Source: Verrucomicrobiota bacterium
GTDB lineage: Bacteria > Verrucomicrobiota > Verrucomicrobiia > Limisphaerales > UBA8199
DNA: 64,000 bases
Reading direction: 5' to 3'
Assembly: GCA_003176045.1 (NCBI GenBank)
Contig: PSRM01000182.1
Location: 1 to 64,000 of the forward strand
Shown here one piece after another: positions 38,699 through 47,633 of this stretch. Both the position numbers and the translations under genes were made by a program. The notes beneath the pieces are model-generated. The model searched no databases. It was not told the origin of the DNA and worked only from the letters and a program-made list of their open reading frames with translations. Every line of letters begins with the position of its first letter. Positions within the stretch are counted from its first letter, which is position 1.

Positions 38699-38803
38699 AA
38701 CGAAAGCGGCGGGATGCGCCGCACTCCAAACGCTCTGCGACTTCGTGAGCGCGTCCTGCTGCGCGAAGCGTTTGGAGTGCGCGGCATTCCCGCGCTTTCG
38801 TTT
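38699..38803. repeat. Palindromic element (cactccaaacgc family)
   Basis: cgaaagcggcgggatgcgccgcactccaaacgc ... gcgtttggagtgcgcggcattcccgcgctttcg. Confidence 0.88.
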
Positions 38804-38896
38804 TTTATGAGTAACTTCAGCAGCTTCGCAAAGACCCAGGCGGGCTGTCCCTCAATTAACCAATTAACTTAATTAACTTAGTTAACATCTTCCCTT

Positions 38897-41497
38897 TTAT
38901 CCCATCGCCCGCGCGATAGCGTTCCACCACCGGTCGTAAAGGTCAGCAACCGGCCACTTGAAGGCACCCGAATCGGTATGCATCTCCAGGTCTTCACCGC
39001 CAACTATGCCAATCCATGCGGCTTGAACGCCGAGAAGTTTGGCGCGCTCGACTGTCTTGACGGCATCGAGAGGAGCTGTCGAGATGATGATACGGCTCTG
39101 AGTCTCCCCGAAGAAGAGGGCGTCGAGGCGCACCACAGCCGCAGGCGTTTCGTTGGTGGGGGCGGCGCTCTCGCCAAGGGTTCGCGCGGACAAGGCTGTC
39201 CGCGCTCCTAGATCCAGTTGAGCCCCGATCAGCCGGGGAGTATCGCGGGCAATCTGATGGCTGATGCAACATTCCGCCAGGGCGATGGCGAGGCCGCCGT
39301 CGCTACAATCGTGGGCGCTTTTGACGACGCCCGTGTGAATGAGTGAACGGAGCACCAGGTGAAGATCTTTTTCCTTCTCCAAATCACACCGTGGAGGCGC
39401 GCCCGTCTTCAAGCCGTGCATGACCTGGAGATAGGCCGAACCGCCCAGCCCCTGCAACGGATCGCTCTCATCAACGGCCTGGCCAAGTAGAATGATTGCA
39501 TCGCCCTCATCTTTGAACCATTGCGTTGTGATGTGCTCGCCCCGCTCGATCAGACCCACCATGGCAACTGTGGGAGTAGGATCAATCGGGCCGGCCGGGC
39601 TTTGATTGTAAAGACTAACGTTACCGCCCGTGACCGGTGCATTAAAAACGCGGCAGGCTTCGGCCAGGCCGCGCACCGATTCGCGTAACTGCCAGAAAAT
39701 TTCCGGATTGTAAGGGTTGCCGAAATTCAGGTTGTCTGTCACACCCAGTGGCACCGCACCTGAGCAAGCCAGGTTCCGCGCCGCCTCGGCCACAACGATT
39801 TTGCTGCCCTCGTACGGGTCCAAATAGACGTAGGTCGCGTTACCATCAACTGTAAGGGCCAGCAGTTTTTCCGGCGATGCCTGTCCGCTCTCTGTTCTCT
39901 GACCTCTGTTCCCTGTTTCCTGAACCCTGAACCCTGAGCCCTCCGCCTCCGTGTTGCGTGTTGTGTGTTCCGTCTGGGCCGCTGACGCCGGCAGCGAGTC
40001 CGCCTTTATCCGCAGCACCGCGGCATCAGAGCCCGGGCAAACCGCCGTGCCGTCGCGCACCATGTGGTCGTATTGGCGATAGACCCAATTCTTGGAAGCG
40101 ACCGTTGGCCACGCCAATAAAGAAAAGAGTGCCGCCACCGGATCCTTTTGGTCAGGAATGGAAGCCAGTGTGAATTCGCGGACAGATTTGATGTATTCCG
40201 GCTCGCGCGCCTCGCGTTGGTAGAGGGGCGCTTCATCAGCCAGCTTCTTTGCGGGGATATCCGCGACGACCGACCCGTTATTGCGAACCAGCATGCGCCC
40301 GGTATCGGTTACGCGACCAATTTCGGCCCACGGAAGGTCCCATTTATCAAAGATGCGCTTTACGTCGTCCTCGCGCCCTTTTTGAACGATGATCAACATG
40401 CGCTCCTGCGATTCGCTGAGCATGATCTCGTATGGGGACATGTTCGGCGCCCGCTGTGGGACCCTGGAAAGATCAATTTCGATGCCATTTCCCGCTCGTG
40501 CTGCCGTCTCGCACGTCGAGCAGGTCAGCCCGGCGGCGCCCATGTCCTGGATGCCTGCGACCGCGCCCGTGGCCAGCAGCTCAAGGCACGCTTCGCACAC
40601 CAGTTTTTCCATGAACGGATCGCCAACCTGCACTGCGCCACGCTGTTGCTGAGCCGATTCCTGCGTCAAATCCTGCGACGCAAAGGCTGCTCCTGCCAAA
40701 CCGTCCCGGCCGGTGGCCGGCCCAACGTAAAAAACGGGATTGCCCACTCCCTTTGCCGCGCCGCGCACGATTTGATCGTGGCGCAACACTCCCAGGCAAA
40801 ACGCATTCACCAATGGGTTGCCCTCGTAGCACGGATCGAACGCCACCTCCCCCGCAATCGTGGGAATGCCGAAGCAGTTGCCGTAGTGCGCGATGCCAGC
40901 CACGACGCCCGCGAACAATCGCCGGTTGTGTGCGAGGGTCGAGCCGCCTGCGCTGCCCTCTGGCGCGCCGAGGGGTCGAGGGTCAAGGGTGGGAACAGCG
41001 CCGAACCTTGAACCTTGAACCTTGAACTTTGAACCTTGAACTTCAGACTCCGCGAGGTCGGCTCCAGGTTTCACATTTTCCGCGATCGAACCAAAGCGCA
41101 GGGAGTTAATGGCGCACACCGGCCTGGCCCCCATAGTGAAAATATCGCGAATGATGCCGCCAACTCCGGTGGCCGCGCCCTGGAAGGGCTCGACAGCGCT
41201 TGGGTGATTGTGCGATTCAATTTTAAAGGCGATGGCCAGACCATCCCCGATGTCAATGATCCCCGCATTCTCCTCACCGGCGCCGACCAGTATCCTGGGA
41301 GACCTCGTCGGAAAAGTTTTAAGCAGAGGCCGGCTATTTTTGTATGAGCAGTGCTCGCTCCACATGACCGAAAAGATGCCCAGCTCCGTGTAGCTCGGCT
41401 CGCGGCCAAGGATAGCCTTTAGCCGTTCATATTCCTCAGGGGCGAGGTTGTGCTGGCGGACGAGGTCGCCGGTGATAGCCGGGGAATCAGATGACAT
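38897..41497 (-). CDS. purL: Phosphoribosylformylglycinamidine synthase II (PurL) with three insertions
   Basis: [102 protein letters not shown]; single open ORF of 866 aa. Confidence 0.96.
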   Translation of the reverse strand: MSSDSPAITGDLVRQHNLAPEEYERLKAILGREPSYTELGIFSVMWSEHCSYKNSRPLLKTFPTRSPRILVGAGEENAGIIDIGDGLAIAFKIESHNHPSAVEPFQGAATGVGGIIRDIFTMGARPVCAINSLRFGSIAENVKPGADLAESEVQGSKFKVQGSRFGAVPTLDPRPLGAPEGSAGGSTLAHNRRLFAGVVAGIAHYGNCFGIPTIAGEVAFDPCYEGNPLVNAFCLGVLRHDQIVRGAAKGVGNPVFYVGPATGRDGLAGAAFASQDLTQESAQQQRGAVQVGDPFMEKLVCEACLELLATGAVAGIQDMGAAGLTCSTCETAARAGNGIEIDLSRVPQRAPNMSPYEIMLSESQERMLIIVQKGREDDVKRIFDKWDLPWAEIGRVTDTGRMLVRNNGSVVADIPAKKLADEAPLYQREAREPEYIKSVREFTLASIPDQKDPVAALFSLLAWPTVASKNWVYRQYDHMVRDGTAVCPGSDAAVLRIKADSLPASAAQTEHTTRNTEAEGSGFRVQETGNRGQRTESGQASPEKLLALTVDGNATYVYLDPYEGSKIVVAEAARNLACSGAVPLGVTDNLNFGNPYNPEIFWQLRESVRGLAEACRVFNAPVTGGNVSLYNQSPAGPIDPTPTVAMVGLIERGEHITTQWFKDEGDAIILLGQAVDESDPLQGLGGSAYLQVMHGLKTGAPPRCDLEKEKDLHLVLRSLIHTGVVKSAHDCSDGGLAIALAECCISHQIARDTPRLIGAQLDLGARTALSARTLGESAAPTNETPAAVVRLDALFFGETQSRIIISTAPLDAVKTVERAKLLGVQAAWIGIVGGEDLEMHTDSGAFKWPVADLYDRWWNAIARAMG
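39184..39205. repeat. 22-bp palindrome inside purL
   Basis: gcgcggaca-aggc-tgtccgcgc; exact reverse complement of the 22-mer at 54267-54288. Confidence 0.9.
39880..39975. repeat. Heptamer-type arrays inside purL (second site)
   Basis: ctgaaccctgaaccctgagccct and gtgttgcgtgttgtgtgttcc; encodes [29 protein letters not shown]. Confidence 0.85.
41004..41043. repeat. (aaccttg)5.7 heptamer array inside purL (first site)
   Basis: aaccttg aaccttg aaccttg aactttg aaccttg aactt; encodes [14 protein letters not shown]. Confidence 0.95.
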
Positions 41498-41804
41498 CGA
41501 TTAAGTGGCTGGTAATCCAAATGTCTAATTGTTGGAATCTGGTTTTCAGCCGTTGTTTGAGGTTAGTAATGAATTCTCTACTCCCGGCGGAATCTGGGAC
41601 ATCGAGAATCAGCCGGGTGTTATTATCCCGATAAATCACACCACTCTCTTGCCAAATGCCGCGAACAATCTGATTCTCCCATGAAACACCATGAAATCTG
41701 GCCTCCAATTCTTCAACTGTCTGCCACAGTAGTGACTCGGGAACAGGTCGCCCGTCGTTAAACTGAAGCGGAAGCAGAATCTCGTACCGTCGGCGTACGC
41801 TCAT
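41487..41804 (-). CDS. Small hypothetical protein between purQ and purL
   Basis: 105 aa; overlaps the neighbouring 81-aa ORF by 4 nt and the purL start by 11 nt. Confidence 0.7.
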   Translation of the reverse strand: MSVRRRYEILLPLQFNDGRPVPESLLWQTVEELEARFHGVSWENQIVRGIWQESGVIYRDNNTRLILDVPDSAGSREFITNLKQRLKTRFQQLDIWITSHLIDVI

Positions 41805-42046
41805 GCGGACGCCGCAGGTTCGGGCTCTGTCGGCGAGCTTGCGGCTTGCCGATTGAGGAGAAGAACACGCTCGTAAGTCGCCGGTCCTTCAACTGAAAAT
41901 GCAATTCCTTCGCTGGCAAGATATGTCAGTGCGGGTTCCGGGACCATGACCTCACCAGTGGACCAGCTTTTTCCCGAAAACCTTCCCAGCAAGTAGCCAA
42001 GGGCTCGCCGCCGAATTTCAACGCTGGGAAAACGAACTATAACCAT
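41801..42046 (-). CDS. Small hypothetical protein, translationally coupled partner
   Basis: 81 aa MVIVRFPSVEIRRRALGYLLGRFSGKSW...; 4-nt overlap with the next ORF. Confidence 0.7.
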   Translation of the reverse strand: MVIVRFPSVEIRRRALGYLLGRFSGKSWSTGEVMVPEPALTYLASEGIAFSVEGPATYERVLLLNRQAASSPTEPEPAASA

Positions 42047-42055
42047 GCCCCAACT

Positions 42056-42796
42056 CTAAGCGCACACCGGTCTTTGTGCAACAATTGGTGCGCTGGGTGA
42101 ACCGTTCCTTTGTAATGCCCCAACCATACTTTCAAACACCAGCCGCCCATCCGCAGAACCCAAAATGCTTTCGCTGGCTCGTTCCGGATGGGGCATAAGG
42201 CCGGCCACATTGCGAGCTTCGTTGCAAATCCCGGCAATGTTGTCCAGTGAACCGTTTGGGTTGGCCGCATCCGTCGCTTCACCGGCGGCGTTGACGTAAC
42301 GCCAGAGGATCTGATCATTGGTCCTGAGCCGCGCCAGCGTATCATCGTCCGCAAAATAACAGCCCTCGCCGTGAGCGATTGGAACACAGAGAAGCTTCTC
42401 TGGCGGAATGGAGTTGGTGAAGGGAGAGTTGGCGGTGATGGTCTTGAGAAAGATATGTTCGCATCGGAACTGGAGCGATCGGTTGCGGACCAATGCTCCG
42501 GGCAGCATCCCTGCCTCGCATAGAATTTGAAAGCCGTTGCAGATCCCCAGCACCAAACCTCCCTCCGACGCAAACGACCTGACTGCTTCCATCACCGGAC
42601 TGAACCGCGCGATGGCGCCGGTGCGCAGGTAATCTCCGTAACTGAATCCTCCGGGGATAATCACGGCGTCAGGCTGCCCTAATGAGCTTTCTTTATGCCA
42701 TAAGAGCCCGGCTGAATGGCCAAGGACATTCTGGAGGACGTGGACCGCATCCTGATCACAGTTGGAACCGGGAAATTGGAGAACCGCGAACTTCAT
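42056..42796 (-). CDS. purQ: Phosphoribosylformylglycinamidine synthase I (PurQ, glutaminase)
   Basis: [72 protein letters not shown]. Confidence 0.96.
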   Translation of the reverse strand: MKFAVLQFPGSNCDQDAVHVLQNVLGHSAGLLWHKESSLGQPDAVIIPGGFSYGDYLRTGAIARFSPVMEAVRSFASEGGLVLGICNGFQILCEAGMLPGALVRNRSLQFRCEHIFLKTITANSPFTNSIPPEKLLCVPIAHGEGCYFADDDTLARLRTNDQILWRYVNAAGEATDAANPNGSLDNIAGICNEARNVAGLMPHPERASESILGSADGRLVFESMVGALQRNGSPSAPIVAQRPVCA

Positions 42797-42814
42797 CTCA
42801 TTTATTCTCCAATG

Positions 42815-44722
42815 TCAGGGTGCCTTTTCTTTCCTGCGGTCCAGCAGGCGCTGGAGCGTTGCGGGCAGAGGCGCGGGATTAGTGGCCATGATGGAACAGA
42901 GGCCGGCGGGAAATTGAGGCGACTCCAGCCAGTTGGCCAGCAGGTCCATCTCGATGGAGGTAAGGCCCACAGAAGATTTGCGGGCGAAGCTCAGGCGGTT
43001 GGTGTCGGCCAGTTTGATCTCCGTGGCCGCGTAGGTAAGATTGGTCAGGTTGTTCAGGATCCAGTTATAGCTAAGCGTCTCGTCAGATACCCGCAGGCGT
43101 TGGCGATCAAATATGATGCGATAAACGTCGTCCAGGTAGCGCCAGTGCGAAAGGCGGGGGCCGGTCCGTTCCCAATCGTAATACACCAGGTCCGGAGCCA
43201 GAGCCAGGTGGTCCAGGAACTCCATGGGAATGCTTCGATTGGTGCGAATCACGAAAAAGTCCGGCCCAAAACCGCCGTACAGAAACTGTGTGGATGCTGG
43301 ACTATTGGATGGTTGGATGGTTGGATTGGCGGAGTTGGTAACTACTTGGAGAAATGGGGTGAAGTGGGGCACACCATTCCAAACCAGTTTATTGGGGTTG
43401 TTTGTCTCAAAGGCAAACGAGCCGTAGGAAGAATGAAGGAGAGGATTGACCGTCTGAATCAAAGCAGGCGCGAGGACACTGAAAAGGTTGGAAGCCTGAT
43501 CCGACGCCAGGGCGAAGTAGTTGTAGAGCGGGAGGCGGCCGTCGTCCCAGAAGAAGGCCTGCGGCACGGAGGAAGATAGCAGATGGAAGATGTCAGGTGC
43601 GGATGGTTGGTTGGATGGATTGCTTGGGGAGGGCTGGGATGCTGAAATGCTGGAATGTTGGAATGATGCAAGGAGAGGACCCAGGCCGCGGACACTAGTG
43701 AACCCGACGAGGGCGCGGGTGATGAGGTTTGTGGGCACAATCCAGGGCGGGAGTGCCATACCGAGAGATTGAGGAAAGGTGAACTCGCCACGGGTGCGGA
43801 CCGAGTCGCCATCGCCGAAGATACGGAGAGTGACGAGCGGGAGGATCGGGAAGACCGTTCGAGGGTCGGAGCTTGGAGCGTGGAGCGTGGTCATTTTGGC
43901 GAGGTCGAGGTCGCCTTCGAGCCAGAAATTGGTTTGAACCAAGCCGCCCGGCTCATTCTGCGAATGGGAGGGGTGAGGGGATAACCAGTCAGTCGGCAAA
44001 GGGCTGCGGTTGCTCTGGATGCGCGACTGGATTTCGGAGAGAAGAGGGGAGGAGGATGAGGAGGAGAGGGTGAGGAGAGACCAGGGGCTGAGACGTGAAA
44101 CGTGAAACGTGAAGCGTGAAACGGCAGTCGTGGTCTGTGGTCCGTGGTCTGACAGCAGATTTGTGATCGCCTCTGCGAGAATCGGCGAATTGGATTGCCA
44201 GAGGGCGGCGCGGGCGTCGTTCAGGCGGATGGCCAGGACGCTTTCCGGAGGCTGGTTGGCGGAGAATTGACGCAGCTCCAGGTAGGACTCGGAGAGAACG
44301 AGGTCGTCCAGGAGGGGGCGGATGCTGGATGTTGGATACTGGATACTGGATGGGGCGGTGTTCGACGAAGTGGACGACAAAGTGTCCTGCGGTCTTGCGA
44401 GAAAGGCGGCGATCTTATCCAGAGTCTGGGCTTCAAGGCGGGCGGTCTCGATTTGCCGCCAGAAGCGCATCAGGCCGGCGGAGTTAGTGTCGGCGGCGAC
44501 GCCGTCTTTGCCCAGCCAATGAATGCGGGCAATGACAGGAGATTGCGCCGCGGTTTGAGCCGGCGCAGGAGAGCCGGATTTACCGCAGCCGGAGACAAGG
44601 CAGAGAAGGACCACAAGACCACAAGACCACGAGACTACTGACCACGGACCACAGACCACGGACCATGGAGGACGGTTCAAACGCCTGCCTCCCTGAGAAA
44701 ACCCGAGACATCTCATGCACAT
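42815..44722 (-). CDS. Hypothetical lipoprotein with many array-derived segments
   Basis: Long ORF; lipobox-like LVVLLCLVSGCGKSGS; start at 44722 (MCMRCLGF) preferred over TTG at 44767. Confidence 0.7.
   Translation of the reverse strand: MCMRCLGFSQGGRRLNRPPWSVVCGPWSVVSWSCGLVVLLCLVSGCGKSGSPAPAQTAAQSPVIARIHWLGKDGVAADTNSAGLMRFWRQIETARLEAQTLDKIAAFLARPQDTLSSTSSNTAPSSIQYPTSSIRPLLDDLVLSESYLELRQFSANQPPESVLAIRLNDARAALWQSNSPILAEAITNLLSDHGPQTTTAVSRFTFHVSRLSPWSLLTLSSSSSSPLLSEIQSRIQSNRSPLPTDWLSPHPSHSQNEPGGLVQTNFWLEGDLDLAKMTTLHAPSSDPRTVFPILPLVTLRIFGDGDSVRTRGEFTFPQSLGMALPPWIVPTNLITRALVGFTSVRGLGPLLASFQHSSISASQPSPSNPSNQPSAPDIFHLLSSSVPQAFFWDDGRLPLYNYFALASDQASNLFSVLAPALIQTVNPLLHSSYGSFAFETNNPNKLVWNGVPHFTPFLQVVTNSANPTIQPSNSPASTQFLYGGFGPDFFVIRTNRSIPMEFLDHLALAPDLVYYDWERTGPRLSHWRYLDDVYRIIFDRQRLRVSDETLSYNWILNNLTNLTYAATEIKLADTNRLSFARKSSVGLTSIEMDLLANWLESPQFPAGLCSIMATNPAPLPATLQRLLDRRKEKAP
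44608..44667. repeat. (gaccaca/gaccacg)n heptamer array overlapping lipoprotein signal peptide
   Basis: gaccacaagaccacaagaccacgagactactgaccacggaccacagaccacggaccatgg. Confidence 0.85.
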
Positions 44723-44770
44723 AGAGTCGAGCCTTTTACACAAAAATGGTTCCGGGAGCAAACCCAAAGC

Positions 44771-45310
44771 ATTTTAGATTTAGTCATTTTAGATTTTAGA
44801 TTTACCGAAAAAGCCCGGGTCGGCTTCTTGCATCCAATCCAAAAACCAAAATCTTCAATGTAAATTAGCCTTTGCCGTGTTCAGTGAACTGCTGAAGATG
44901 GCACAAAGCTCGTCCGCTTCTTTCCATAGCGGCTGAATTCGAGCAGGTTTCATGAGGCCGCTTTCCATTAGGACCTCCAGCCAGAAGGCGCTCTCGTCGG
45001 CTTCCTCAAGCACGGTCCCCATCTTGGCAATGAAATCCGCCTTTGATTTCGCACGGCAAACGGCGCGATAATTGGCGCCTACGGACGAACCAGCTTTCAT
45101 TAGCTGATTCCCGATTACCTTTCCCGGCTCATTCCTCGGCAAGGCAAGCACGAGCTTGATAATTCGCAGTGCAAACTTCTTCGTTCTGGCTTTCATCTCT
45201 GTCTCATTCATAGGTTTTTTCATTTTGGATGTTGGATTTTCTGCTCGCTAGCAAATCGCTAAACGCAGTTCTTTTTTCAATCTAAAATCTAAAATCTGCA
45301 ATCTAAAATC
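44771..45310. mobile_element. Putative IVS-like cassette: S23 four-helix-bundle gene between inverted heptamer arrays (copy A)
   Basis: Left arm attttagatttagtcattttagattttagattta (44771-44804); right arm aatctaaaatctaaaatctgcaatctaaaatc (45279-45310), near-perfect reverse complement. Confidence 0.5.
44855..45223 (-). CDS. Four-helix-bundle protein, S23/IVP family
   Basis: RTKKFALRIIKLVLALPRNEPGKVIGNQLMKAGSSVGANYRAVCRAKSKADFIAKMGTVLEEADESAFWLEVLMESGL: S23 family pattern. Confidence 0.92.
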   Translation of the reverse strand: MKKPMNETEMKARTKKFALRIIKLVLALPRNEPGKVIGNQLMKAGSSVGANYRAVCRAKSKADFIAKMGTVLEEADESAFWLEVLMESGLMKPARIQPLWKEADELCAIFSSSLNTAKANLH

Positions 45311-47515
45311 CTATCTCCCCTGCCTCAGTCTGGCCACTATCGCGAGCTGGGCGTTGGCGTCGTTGGTGCGGCCTTTGGTGAGGAGGGCGTAGGCCAGATT
45401 CTCGCGGGCGGAGAGGTCGGTGGGGGCCAAATCCACCGCGATCCGGAGCTGATCAATGGCATCGTCCACGCGCCCAGCCGTGCCCAGGGCGATGCCGAGG
45501 TTGCGATGCGCGCCGGCAAAGTTGGGCATGAGTTTGACGGCTTGTTCTGAGTGATAAATGGACTCGTTAAGGCGGCCCTTCCGGAACAAGGCCAGGCCGA
45601 GGTTGCCGTGCGCGAGGGCGTAATCCGGGTCGGCGTCCACGGCGGCCTGGTATTCGCGGATGGCGTCGTCTTCGAGTTGGGAGATTTGGCTGCGCAACCG
45701 GGCTTGTTCGGCGGGGGCAAGTGTTTTAGGCAGGAGAAGCCTGAAAGAGACAGCTTTTTGGTTGAGTTCGGCGGCGAGATTTTGGTGGGCGAGCGCATTG
45801 TCGCGGGTGACGGCGATGGCGTGGCCATAGAGCCTAAAGGTGTCGTGCCAGACCTGTACCTGGCCGCGTGAGAGCACACAGCAGACGGAAAGAGCCGCGA
45901 CAGCGAGAGCCCCGGGCGTGAAACGTGAAACGTAAAAGGGGAAAGGGGAAACGCGATGCGCCGAAGGATGCTGCGGGCCAGCAGAACCTTGAACTTTGAA
46001 CCTTGAACCTCGAACTTTGAACTCAGCAAAAGTCCAAACGACGGCGATAAATATCCCAATAAGCGGTATATAAGTGTAGCGATCGGCGTGGGCCTGGGCT
46101 CCGACCTGAAGCAGGCCGATGACTGGCAGGAGGGTGATAATGTACCAGAGCCAGCCGACGGCAGACCACGGACCACATACCGCAGTCCAAAGGCCTCGAT
46201 CATACGCTAACGGCGACCCCTGAACCTTGAACCTTGAACCTTGAACTTTGAACAGGATCCAAAAGGCCGCAATGGTCAGAAGCAGCCCAACCAAGCCGAA
46301 GGCGATTGTGAGCAAGAGAGAGAAGGTTTTTGGGTAGCTGTAAAAGACGGCGAGGCGCGCGGGCCACACGGTCTGGAAGAGGTACTCGAGGTAAGAGTGG
46401 ATGGCGTTTTCGAAGCGATAGAGGACGGAATAACGGGCGCCGGTTTGAAGCGCGCCGGCTTGTTTCTGGGCGATGATGGTGACGATGCCGGCAGCGAAAG
46501 AAAGGGCGAAGAAGGGAAGCTTCTCTAAAACGAGACCACTGACCACTGACCACTGACCACCCCGCCAGCGCGGTTCTGAGCAAGAACTTTGAACCTTAAG
46601 CCTTGAACCTTGAACTTTGAGCTGACTTTCGGGCGCTGGGGGATCGAAACCTTGGACTTTGGACTTCTTGTCCGCCGAAGCTTTAGCGAAGGTGGAGGGA
46701 CTTTGGACTCGGTTGAGCGGCCAAAAATCCAGCAGTAAAAGCACGAGTGGAAGAGTGACAAGCATGGTTTTGCACATCAGGCCGAGGGTGAAGAGTAAAA
46801 GGGCGCTGAGGTACCAGAGCAAAGGCCTCTGAAACTGGCGAATTAGGAGAAAACCTTGAACCTTGAACTTTGAACCTTGAACTTTGAACTCGCTCCATCG
46901 CCCTTCGCCGCTCGCCACACAGTTCGAATATGCAAGCACAGTCAGAAGGAAGAACAACGTGGAGAGCGTGTCCTTCCGTTCGGCCGCCCATGCAACGGAC
47001 TCGACGTGGAGGGGGTGGACCGCGAAAAAGGCGGCCACAAAAAAGGCAGGCCACGGCGGAGATGGAATGATGGAATGGTGGAATGATGGAATAGCGGATG
47101 AAAGCTGAAGGAGGAGGAAGAAGAGTAATAGCGTGTTGCCGGCATGGAGCACGAGACTGGTGAGATGGTGGCCCCAGGCGGCCTGGCCGAAGAGTTGGCA
47201 ATCGGTCATAATCGACAGCCAGGTGATGGGGTGCCAGAATCCACCTTGGAGAGTAGTAAACGCCCAGCGGAGATTGTCCCACGCAAGCCCGCTCAAGACG
47301 TGGGGATTGCGGTAAATGTAGGTGGGGTCGTCGTAATTGACGAAGCCATTTCGGAACAGGGGCCAAAAAGTGCCGGCGGTCAGGAGCAACAGCAACAAAG
47401 CGAGGATCAGAGGATGCCCATCGCGGAACGGCTTCAAAAGCGACTTCAAAACGAGGGAGAGTTTAGCAGAAGCAGGAAACCGCGAAATGCGCGAAATACG
47501 CGGAACTGGAGACAC
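45311..47515 (-). CDS. Multi-TM protein with C-terminal tetratricopeptide repeats (PMT-like plus TPR)
   Basis: NYDDPTYIYRNPHVLSGLAWDNLRWAFT, AFFAVHPLHVESVAWAAERKDTLSTLFFLLTVLAY; C-terminal TPRs (DPDYALAHGNLGLALFRKGRLNESIYHSEQAVKLMPNFAGAHRNLGIAL). N-terminus uncertain. Confidence 0.88.
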   Translation of the reverse strand: MSPVPRISRISRFPASAKLSLVLKSLLKPFRDGHPLILALLLLLLTAGTFWPLFRNGFVNYDDPTYIYRNPHVLSGLAWDNLRWAFTTLQGGFWHPITWLSIMTDCQLFGQAAWGHHLTSLVLHAGNTLLLFFLLLQLSSAIPSFHHSIIPSPPWPAFFVAAFFAVHPLHVESVAWAAERKDTLSTLFFLLTVLAYSNCVASGEGRWSEFKVQGSKFKVQGFLLIRQFQRPLLWYLSALLLFTLGLMCKTMLVTLPLVLLLLDFWPLNRVQSPSTFAKASADKKSKVQGFDPPAPESQLKVQGSRLKVQSSCSEPRWRGGQWSVVSGLVLEKLPFFALSFAAGIVTIIAQKQAGALQTGARYSVLYRFENAIHSYLEYLFQTVWPARLAVFYSYPKTFSLLLTIAFGLVGLLLTIAAFWILFKVQGSRFKVQGSPLAYDRGLWTAVCGPWSAVGWLWYIITLLPVIGLLQVGAQAHADRYTYIPLIGIFIAVVWTFAEFKVRGSRFKVQGSAGPQHPSAHRVSPFPFYVSRFTPGALAVAALSVCCVLSRGQVQVWHDTFRLYGHAIAVTRDNALAHQNLAAELNQKAVSFRLLLPKTLAPAEQARLRSQISQLEDDAIREYQAAVDADPDYALAHGNLGLALFRKGRLNESIYHSEQAVKLMPNFAGAHRNLGIALGTAGRVDDAIDQLRIAVDLAPTDLSARENLAYALLTKGRTNDANAQLAIVARLRQGR
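45985..46022. repeat. Heptamer array in TPR-protein gene
   Basis: aaccttgaactttgaaccttgaacctcgaactttgaac; encodes [13 protein letters not shown]. Confidence 0.92.
46222..46253. repeat. Heptamer array in TPR-protein gene
   Basis: gaaccttgaaccttgaaccttgaactttgaac; encodes [13 protein letters not shown]. Confidence 0.92.
46534..46560. repeat. (gaccact)4 heptamer array in TPR-protein gene
   Basis: gaccact gaccact gaccact gaccac; encodes GGQWSVVSGLV. Confidence 0.95.
46852..46890. repeat. Heptamer array in TPR-protein gene
   Basis: aaccttgaaccttgaactttgaaccttgaactttgaact; encodes [13 protein letters not shown]. Confidence 0.92.
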
Positions 47516-47565
47516 GAATTACACTAATTAACACGAATTCGTGCCAATTAGTGTAATTCGCGTCT
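47511..47565. repeat. Long palindrome between VWA and TPR genes
   Basis: gacacgaattacactaattaacacgaattcgtgccaattagtgtaattcgcgtc, centred on gaattc. Confidence 0.88.
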
Positions 47566-47633
47566 TCCAGTCTATAATTTTTCTATCCCGAAATTTTCTG
47601 TCAGTTCAGTTTTCGTGTGTGTCTGCCGGTCTC

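Noticed and set aside
41487-42046. Calling the two small purine-operon ORFs a toxin-antitoxin system
   Set aside because: Overlap and size fit, but no recognisable toxin or antitoxin motif; reported only as an unknown pair.
45985-46890. CRISPR array
   Set aside because: Repeat units are 7 nt and contiguous with no unique spacers, and no cas genes are seen.
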